Below are positions 47,247 to 64,000 of a DNA stretch of 64,000 nt, one piece after another. The notes beneath the pieces were generated by a model. It made no database searches, was not told the origin of the DNA, and worked only from the letters and a program-made list of their open reading frames with translations. Source of the stretch: Taenia hydatigena (lineage: Eukaryota; Platyhelminthes; Cestoda; Cyclophyllidea; Taeniidae); assembly GCA_036345935.2 (NCBI GenBank), contig JADWOT020000006.1:12250519-12314518 (forward strand). The letters are read 5' to 3'. A program made the position numbers and the translations under genes. How positions within the stretch are numbered: position 1 is the first letter of the stretch; every line of letters begins with the position of its first letter.

Positions 47247-48618
47247 TTAACCTCTTGCATATTTCAATGACTTCTCGAAACTAGGCAGCGATGGTGCATT
47301 GTTTTCGATATTTAAGTTCCACTCATAGTCACGTTCAAAATGATCCATTATTTGTTTCGAATAGCCTGGCTGAAAGAAGTGCCAAATCATGCTTTGGAAT
47401 TTAACACAATTCAACAGCATTTCATTTGGCGACACCGAATTCTTCGCTATTAAAGTGCGGTTTCTGCAAAGAAAGCTTTGGCAGAGGTGCCATTCTGATT
47501 ATTTTCCAAATTGCGAACACAACTCCTGCGAACAAAAGCGCAAGGTTTACCACCAGAAAGCAAAGTCCAAACACCGCATCAGTTCGATGGCACAGGGTTA
47601 AAGTTAGTGCGTTTTGGAAAACCGCAGTAGCAGTTAAGTTGTCACTCTCGCTGGGCACTTTTACCGCATTTCCCCATGCAAGAATGTGCACCATTCAGCC
47701 GAAGCCGGTGACCGTTGCTGAAAATGCTACCATGAAGAAAAGGCTCAGCACAAATACATTGTCGGAAACAAGTCGAATAGAGCTGCATTTCGGTGCATGA
47801 TGACTTTTCATGCGTTTTGTTTTGGATTCTTCCAGTGATTCACAGACAGTGCATAAACCTACTTCATTTGTGGCGAGATACCCACCTTTAACAACAAGAG
47901 GGCTCAAGGTCCTAGTGTCTGCATGGACAGACTCGTGCTTTGCTGTTGGATTTGGGAAGTCCATATAGTCCTTTCTAATGGGACTTGAATCATAAGATAC
48001 CCAACAGGTGATCCAATCCAGTAAGGCCATGAAACAAGCAAACATCACACCAACGTTAACAAATATGGTTATCGCCTGACAAATATGTCGAATTAGACTT
48101 ACTACAAAAAAATGCTGTTTCAACAACAAATAATATTAGGAGAAATATCATAGAAAGGAGACATAAGGCTTTCCTACGCTTGGCGTCTGGCTTATTTGCA
48201 ATACCATCAAAGGCAGCGTCACTGAGATAGGCACGTAATGAAATTGTTGGCAAAATAGCTCTTTCATCACCCTTGATAGGTTCATTGACAAGACGAACAA
48301 GAACGTTGTCAGTTCTGGACGCCGATATGGGCGACTGGAATTCAGTTTTGGCATGCTAAAGTTAAGTATTCTGTTTCGAGATGTGCTGTTGCTATTACGC
48401 GATAACGAGTATAATTGTGCGGTCCTGGGTAATGATTGGTTAAGGTCAATGATAGATCTTATTTCTTCCTTATGGAAGGCTTCAAAATGAATTTTGTCCC
48501 GATCTCCATCCCTTCCCTCACTATGACCCTCTCTGCAATTTGGCTTAATTTGGTCGTGGGGAGTAGAAGCACAGAGAACCTGGTCGTCTAGCATAACAAG
48601 ATTGCCTTTCATGACCAT
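47247..48618 (-). pseudogene. Broken four-TM protein gene, likely decayed paralogue of the 50-kb gene
   Basis: The best coding frame changes several times. A hydrophilic N-terminal part (48618 down to about 48360) shifts frame near 48350. A segment ending in a hydrophobic helix (ALCLLSMIFLLILFVVETAF) shifts again at a seven-T run (plus 48106-48112). The next frame has helices AITIFVNVGVMFACFMALL and VFVLSLFFMVAFSATVTGFG. It meets an in-frame TGA at 47695-47697 and then continues in the same frame (MVHILAWGNAV, then AVFGLCFLVVNLALLFAGVV). A last frame covers 47435-47247. No intron with good sites repairs all breaks. Overall topology (long polar N-terminus, then four helices with a polar loop in the middle) resembles 50172-51506. 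A functional spliced gene or an assembly error remains possible. Confidence 0.5.
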
Positions 48619-50171
48619 TTACTCAACCTTGGTAGTCGACTTTGCGTAAATCGATTTCCGTTTTTACTTAAAGCGATGACTCACCTCACCTCAGCCAACA
48701 TTGCACGGCCGCTTTAGTGACAAGTTGCACAGTCCTTGATCCTGTGAAAACGAGAAGTTTTCTCAATTGCTTTTTTCCTTCTAAACGCATTGTGAGACTT
48801 GAGAACACGGCAATTTGCCATTTGGGAAATATTGAGAATTTTTTTGCCTAAATGCTGCCCCAAGAAACGATTATTTTGAGAATTAGCTACCGATGGAAGT
48901 AAATATCTTACATAACCTGATGCTCAAAAGCTACTCATAATTTCGTTGGTTTTCTGGCTTTGATTTCCTTGATCTGCCGGAAAAAAGATGACAGAATTAT
49001 ATTAGCTGGGTATTCCTGATATGTTACACAGTGAGTGCTGAATGAAGAAAGTGTCCGAGAATAGGTTTAAAGAAGATCTTCGACAATTGTAACTGATCTG
49101 CCGTAGCCTTAGCCTCAACTCCATATATTCGTTTCACTGTTGCAGGGTGTTTATGAGGGAGGGATTAGTCTTTGGGATAAGAACAGTGCCTGTAAAGAGT
49201 CAAACATTTTCAGTACAAATTTGAAACAGTCAAGCCTACAACCATTGTTTTGTATTCATTACAGCCATATTTCTGTGCCACGTACGGGAAGAGGTTAAAT
49301 TATGCACAGAGAAACCGATATTGACGGACAATTCTTAACATGAATTACCAGCATCAGCAGCGAAGTTACACGGCTCGTGATTTGACGCCAATTATGGGCC
49401 ACCATTTAGCACAACACATACACGATTTGTGATTTTGGATCCAATTTTTGTACGCTGGTTTAAGATTTCGGGAGATCCATGTGAAACCTTAGACAAAAAT
49501 TCCTAACTTTTGTTAGGCAACAATGGGCAGACGCGGAGGTGATATAAAGAGGTGTACAACTCAATGAAAGTTAATTAACAAACGCTGTGCTATCCTAGAC
49601 CATAGGGTTGAAATTCACGTACCTTCTCCTGGGTGCAAGGTATTTTCGGAAATAACCTACAATGAAATTGCAGACATGGATAGAGCGTGGTCGACCAACT
49701 CTCACTTGCTGCCCAAGGAAAATCATAGCCCTACATTACCACTGAAAGAGAAAAACGACTTTTCATCGATGGTAGCAAGTAATTGTAAGACTTTTTTATT
49801 TCAGCAAGTTACTTGCTTTACTGTCATAATCTTCTTGCAAGCTTCTGTTCAAAAATTAACGTCACAATTTCGCTGAATGGAAAAAATTCCATGCATCTCT
49901 CTTAGCAGAACACGAGGAAGAAAAAACGAACGTCGACACAGATGACAAAGTAAATAGTCTATTTAGCTTGATTTACTCCTAGGACATTTTCTTAACTACG
50001 ACAATAATAAAAGAACCTTGATTCCTAATCAGATATCAGGCCTGTACTGAGACGGTTGTAGCATCATTAGCTTCACTAATAAAAATTTCACGCTTCAAAA
50101 AACTCATTTAATCAAAGTGTATTTCAAGTGGAACAGGTATTTATGTAAGCAATAGCTTCAAGGCGAAGGAT
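48619..50171. other. Intergenic, no gene recognised
   Basis: AT-rich. No convincing coding frame (the frame at 49676-49876 + has no support) and no LTR family copy. Confidence 0.4.
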
Positions 50172-51506
50172 TTATGATTTAGCTGCTTCACTGGATATAT
50201 TAAGTGAGGGATTTTCAGTGTGTTGGTGGGGTGCGGTTACTGGGTCTGTGGATGTTAACAGTGCCTCCTTTAGAGGAAACAGAGGTCCATGCACGACCAT
50301 AGATCTGCGGTGTGCAGTGAGGAGGTGAATGCCTTCGCTCCAACTCCTGATGCAGCATATGACAAGTCGCGGCGTCACCAATAGTGCATGAAAAACGAGG
50401 CAGATCATCCCAACAAGAATGTCGGGTGTGGAACACTCCTCCTTCGGCTTGATGATGAATGAACTTGCATTGGACGCATTCCTCAAAGTCTCATACTTTA
50501 GGAGATCAGAATGCTTTGTTGGAAGCCAAACAGCCGCGTCCGAAAGAATGACAAGAAGGGCTAAATAAAGCAAAGTCACTATCACCGTTAATGATGCTTT
50601 TTTTCCGCCAAAACAACGTCGCCTGTCTACAACGTAGTCCACCGAAGAGGATATAATTAGAACCGGCTGAACAGTACTTTTACCAAAGCTCACTTCAAAA
50701 CCACCCCTTGGCACGGGAAGGCCAACGCTGGTGGTATTTGCAGAGCATGAGCTTGTCAACTTAGACGACTTCATTCTCTGAAGAATCGATTTTATTAATT
50801 CAAGTAGAATGAGAATGATAGACAGCAGAGCTGCACGAAAGACAAAGGATGCGACAGTAGCGCAGTTATTTTTTATGCATAAACAAGCAAGCAGGAAACA
50901 GGATTCCAAAAGAATAAGAACAAGGGCCAAAATCGATGTTGATAAACAGAATACATGCGCCTTACGATATGCCGTTGGTCTAAATAGTGCGTTTTCACGA
51001 TTCCGTGCCGAATTTGGGGATTCGCATAGAGATGGAATTTGATTCCGCATACAATCACTTGTGTCTTCAATAACAAAGGAATTTTGCAAAATATTTGTTT
51101 TAGGGCCTTTCCTTCGGTTCTGGTTCTCATCACTGAATCCTACATGTAGTGATGATTTCTGGAAGGGCATGTTATTATTTTGTTGACTCTGGCTTGATTG
51201 GGTTGACGGATTTTCGCGGATATTTACGGAGGTTTGTCCGGTTAAATGGACCGGTGTTACGTGCACACCGCTAAAGATCCGAGCTGACTGTGGATAATCA
51301 GCCAGCCTCGCACTAACTCCCTCGTACGGCATTGACTGACGATGCTGAACGGGAGTGATGAGAGTGTTCACCTGGAGATTTGTCGGTCTTGGCTCAGATA
51401 AGGTACCTAGTTCGCTCTCCCGATTGACAAATGTTTCAATTATGGGTGCGTTTCGAATGTCCGAATCACCCGCAGCTGGTCCCGGCTTTAAATTTCCATT
51501 CGACAT
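50172..51506 (-). CDS. Unidentified membrane protein, 444 aa, four predicted TM segments
   Basis: One uninterrupted frame from ATG to stop. Residues 1-180 are polar and rich in Ser, Asn, Gln and Pro, likely disordered. Hydrophobic stretches lie near 184-210 (VFCLSTSILALVLILLESCF), 216-242, 305-327 and 363-386. A polar loop of about 60 residues, with GLPVPRGGFEVSFG, separates helices 2 and 3. The loop between helices 3 and 4 has two Asn-Ala-Ser sequons and a Cys, so it may face outside. If so, both termini are cytoplasmic. I do not recognise the family. The intronless structure is unlike most genes here. A broken gene of similar topology lies 1.5 kb downstream on the same strand, which suggests a tandem duplication. 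Confidence 0.6.
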   Translation of the reverse strand: MSNGNLKPGPAAGDSDIRNAPIIETFVNRESELGTLSEPRPTNLQVNTLITPVQHRQSMPYEGVSARLADYPQSARIFSGVHVTPVHLTGQTSVNIRENPSTQSSQSQQNNNMPFQKSSLHVGFSDENQNRRKGPKTNILQNSFVIEDTSDCMRNQIPSLCESPNSARNRENALFRPTAYRKAHVFCLSTSILALVLILLESCFLLACLCIKNNCATVASFVFRAALLSIILILLELIKSILQRMKSSKLTSSCSANTTSVGLPVPRGGFEVSFGKSTVQPVLIISSSVDYVVDRRRCFGGKKASLTVIVTLLYLALLVILSDAAVWLPTKHSDLLKYETLRNASNASSFIIKPKEECSTPDILVGMICLVFHALLVTPRLVICCIRSWSEGIHLLTAHRRSMVVHGPLFPLKEALLTSTDPVTAPHQHTENPSLNISSEAAKS

Positions 51507-51580
51507 TCTTCCTCTTGTGGCATGTACATGAAATTTTCTAAAATAGGAATTCCATGCTATCCGCGTATTTTGAATTTATT

Positions 51581-51868
51581 TTATTGATTGACATCTATGG
51601 CCTCGCCATGGAACATATGAACGCTGGAGGCACTTAATATACGCAAAAACAGCCCATAAAAAGCCTGACGTTCTGCTTTCATAGCAGCATTTATTCTTGG
51701 CTGAGACCTGTGTCCAAATTTAACCAGTGTAATGGTTCTAAAGCCTTTGCTGCTCCCGGACTTCCCCCAAGCATACACAAAGCATCAATACCTGAGCGAG
51801 AGTGGCTCAAATCCACCAACCAGCGAGAACCTGCGAGCGCATAATGCAATAGGGCTGATGCGTCCCAA
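51581..51868 (-). CDS. Possible 3' exon(s) of an unrecognised gene
   Basis: A strong acceptor ('attgcccctcgcag') precedes a protein-like stretch beginning WDASALLHYALAGSRWLVDL at 51868. The protein-like reading later moves to another frame, which ends with AERQAFYGLFLRILSASSVH and HGEAIDVNQ before a stop at 51581. An intron under 60 nt or a frameshift must lie between; I could not place it. Base composition is richer in G+C than the flanks. No family recognised. Confidence 0.3.
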
Positions 51869-52434
51869 CTGCGAGGGGCAATGTTATGTAAGGTGATGCA
51901 ATGTAATGGGCGGTGTCTGGTGTTCTCGAAGACGGCTAACACATCCACAGCACTAGATTGCGCCCCAACCTACCACCTCTTCGACACAGCTCCAACAGCG
52001 ATACGGAAACTAGGACGGGAAATTATAAAAACATCTGCGTATGTGACAACCTTAATAGAAAGTAGACAAATAAGAACCGGTGCAAGTTATAGAGACTTAG
52101 GGACCGGCCAGGTACAGGTACATACCTACGGAAGGGAAATTTAACTACCTTGAAGTTAAACCAAAGGACATTCAATCAACATAGTAAGCGCTTTAGGCTA
52201 GCTAAGCGTAGCCCCCCTACCTTCATGCATTTTTCGACCTGAATACAAAAAACAGGCTTAAAGATTTAAATTTATAACGCCATGAATTTGAGTAATTCTG
52301 TGGGCTTGATTGAAACTGTCACCATCGTTTACATAACTCCTGCATACAATCGTTTGTAATCCATTTATAAATGCCTAAATAAGCAGATATCCAGTTATTT
52401 TTACAGGAGGCTAGTACTTTTCCATGTAATGCAC

Positions 52435-52780
52435 AATCCTTCTACGAGGACGAAATTTATTTTACCTTTCATTATTTGACAGACCGCGGAAATAAGTCTG
52501 AAGTGGTTCCATTGCAGCCAATGCTCGATCTTATCGAATCGAAGCAGATTTGTTATGAAGTTAGGGTGAGGTTGAGTTCCCAAGCTGCTAGTCGACAAAG
52601 GCCTCCAAGCAGGTGCCGTTGACTGACGTACGGACGTGACCAATGGGAAGCACGATGAGTGTGCATGCGACTGACGCCAAGCTGAGTCTGAGTCACTCGG
52701 TCGTCCAGGCGGGGAGGCAGGCAAACGCGTTTATGGCCGCGAATACAGAAGCTTCCAGATGGTCGAATAGAAGTGTCTTC
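52435..52780 (-). CDS. Possible internal exon of an unrecognised gene
   Basis: After the acceptor 'tagtgatttgcag' one frame reads KTLLFDHLEASVFAAINAFA, continues through a Ser/Pro-rich part and NFITNLLRFDKIEHWL, and fades near 52435. The GC-rich composition stands out against AT-rich surroundings. The phase does not connect simply to the exon candidate at 51868, so at least one more exon or a break is needed. An overlapping frame on the same strand is Arg-rich and less credible. Confidence 0.3.
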
Positions 52781-53716
52781 CTGCAAATCACTAAACATTT
52801 TGCAGTGCAAAAGCTTTAATTGTCACAGGAATTCATAGGTGTTGGGAGAAGAGCAATTCCAAGGACCCCTCAATGCAACGACCGATTTTGAAGCCCCGAC
52901 CATGTTCATTAAGGAGGCTTGTTGAGTGAACGCCCCAATTAAGGTCTGAATGTTGCCTGCCCTTCCGACCTCTCCTCTGGTTAGCCGTTCAATGGTTAAG
53001 GTCACCCGACACAGTTGGCGCAATCACAAAATCTGACCATTACTCGAGTATATTTTAAGTGAATAAATACGGATTGTAGTGATGTACTCTATTCCACATA
53101 TTAAAATTGGTTGAAATAAATAATAAAACAATCGGAATCCATACCAAGGTTTAGTGAAAAAGACCAATTTTGGGCAAACCAAATACAATTAAAACAACAG
53201 GGCACCAGAGGAGTTTAACCTCACTGATCTACACCTATTATTGGCCTGCCATGTTTTGGAGTCGAAGTATTAAAAGACGGCATACACTCCTTTGCGAAAA
53301 CATCAATACATTAGTCTGCTTTTCACACTGGTTAAAACGACATTTGAGCCCTTCAAACTGAATGACCCCAATCGAAACTTTAAACTTCGAGATACCCTAG
53401 GCTTCCCAGAAATGGCATTTAATATTGAGAAAGTTAAATTCATAATTGTGTGTACAAATCAAAAGCAATAAAGTCAGTGTTGACAAGTGGTGACACGATT
53501 GTCATTGAATAGGTGGTAAAAATCATATAAAAGACAGGTTAGGGAGGACGGCGAAGGTACCACGATTCTTCGGCAAGACCATGGAGAGAACAACGGCAAT
53601 GACACGGAGCATTCGTGTGTAGCAGTGGGACAGGAGAGAAGGAGTAGACAAATGTGGAGGAGGGGAAGGGTGAGGCAGCCGCGCGCATACGGACCGAACC
53701 GCGTCCACCTACTTGC
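52781..53716. other. No clear gene; downstream flank of CYFIP
   Basis: Mixed composition. A short frame at 52823-53023 (-) is uncertain. The rest shows no homology and presumably includes the CYFIP 3' UTR. Confidence 0.35.
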
Positions 53717-63301
<9,585 letters not shown>

Positions 63302-63808
63302 TATTTCTAGATTGTATACAAAAAGGCTTGTTCGTACGTCCTCTAGTGTTCCGATTGGTCGACATTTCCCGTAAGGACACCATGATGCCCTAGAATGCAC
63401 CACGGTGCACACGATTCATCAACAATATAAGTCGGCACCGGACTCAAATTACGACTTGAAATTAGCCCATAGACTTTCAAATATATGCGGACGATGAACG
63501 TGTGCAGCCCAATAGGAATTAAACGTGAATAAACATGTAGTAGCTGAAATAACGGTAGGAAAACATCGCTATCATTTTGCGTGAGTAGCAATTTTAAAGT
63601 GTCTCTAATTCGTGAGAAAGCTTTTGGCCTTTTAAAGTTGTGCGAATTTCCGGCTAAGAAAGCATCGGGAAATGCCGTCTAATAAATTCTGCTACAATTA
63701 CAGTTATGATAACGGTTTTTAATGATAAGATAAAATCAGAAATGCATATCTTTGGAGTAAGGAAATATGAAAGATTTTGCAGCAAGCTTTTGGCTAGATG
63801 TCCACGGG
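63302..63808. other. CYFIP upstream flank
   Basis: Between the CYFIP start codon and LTR fragments. A minus-strand frame (63343-63591) has no homology. It likely contains the CYFIP 5' UTR and promoter. Confidence 0.4.
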
Positions 63809-64000
63809 TGTTTTAGCGTTCCAAGGCAACCCTGAAGCCAAAAGAAGGCATAAAATATTGGCAGAATATGCGTAGCGTCCCGAGACTTCTTTGAAGGAAA
63901 AAGAAGGCATAATACTAGGGCAGGACATGTATTCACTACACAGGTAACTGGACTGCTACCATGACCCAGAGGCCAGCAGCTCATTTCCCTCTGTCTGTTG
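63809..64000. repeat. Rearranged TRIM-family LTR fragments at window end
   Basis: Two minus-oriented LTR ends lie in tandem (about 63809-63870 and 63871-63978). The second then switches to plus orientation at 'ggccagcagctcatttccct', so the last ~28 bases are LTR in the opposite direction. The arrangement continues beyond the window. Confidence 0.75.

Noticed and set aside
47692..47700. In-frame TGA as a selenocysteine codon
   Set aside because: The family is unknown and the surrounding frame has other breaks. The context fits a lost Trp better, and I cannot recognise a SECIS element.

Overview
This 64 kb window is eukaryotic and, in my reading, comes from a taeniid tapeworm (Taenia, Hydatigera or Echinococcus). 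The reasons are AT-rich intergenic DNA, animal housekeeping genes split by many very short introns (28-39 nt) mixed with longer ones, and many copies of a ~186 bp LTR. One copy forms a complete ~0.9 kb non-coding LTR element like the Ta-TRIM elements known from taeniid cestodes. The species is an inference. Exons were traced by eye from splice sites, reading phase and recalled orthologues. The phases close for every gene I call complete.

Layout. 0.2-2.3 kb (-): CDC6. 3-4.6 kb: LTR cluster, including one LTR split by a second LTR family. 5-6.1 kb (+): HP1-type chromobox protein. 6.1-11.9 kb: repeat-bearing intergenic DNA with one small unknown 80-aa gene at 10.1 kb. 11.9-12.6 kb (-) C1D and 12.8-15.9 kb (+) DDX56 form a divergent pair 242 bp apart. 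16.1-26.8 kb (-): a 26-exon polybromo-1 gene (2025 aa). 26.8-28.0 kb (-): intronless taspase-1, ending only 79 bp before the polybromo-1 ATG. 29.2-31.6 kb (-): mitochondrial carrier of the SLC25A39/40 type. 32.3-38.5 kb (-): VPS18. 38.8-41.4 kb: repeat cluster with the complete TRIM. 42.0-45.4 kb (+): SLC7 light-chain amino-acid transporter. 47.2-51.5 kb (-): two four-TM-type reading frames of unknown family, one intact and one apparently broken. 51.6-52.8 kb (-): possible exons of an unrecognised gene. 53.7-63.3 kb (-): CYFIP. 63.8-64 kb: LTR fragments running off the window.

How the genes relate. There is no bacterial-style operon. Two arrangements look functional. C1D (nuclear exosome cofactor) and DDX56 (nucleolar helicase) both act in rRNA maturation in other animals and share one short intergenic promoter region. 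Taspase-1 and polybromo-1 are head-to-tail with spacing typical of flatworm polycistrons resolved by spliced-leader trans-splicing. The remaining genes are independent housekeeping functions: replication licensing, heterochromatin, SWI/SNF remodelling, endolysosomal tethering, mitochondrial and plasma-membrane transport, and WAVE-complex actin control.
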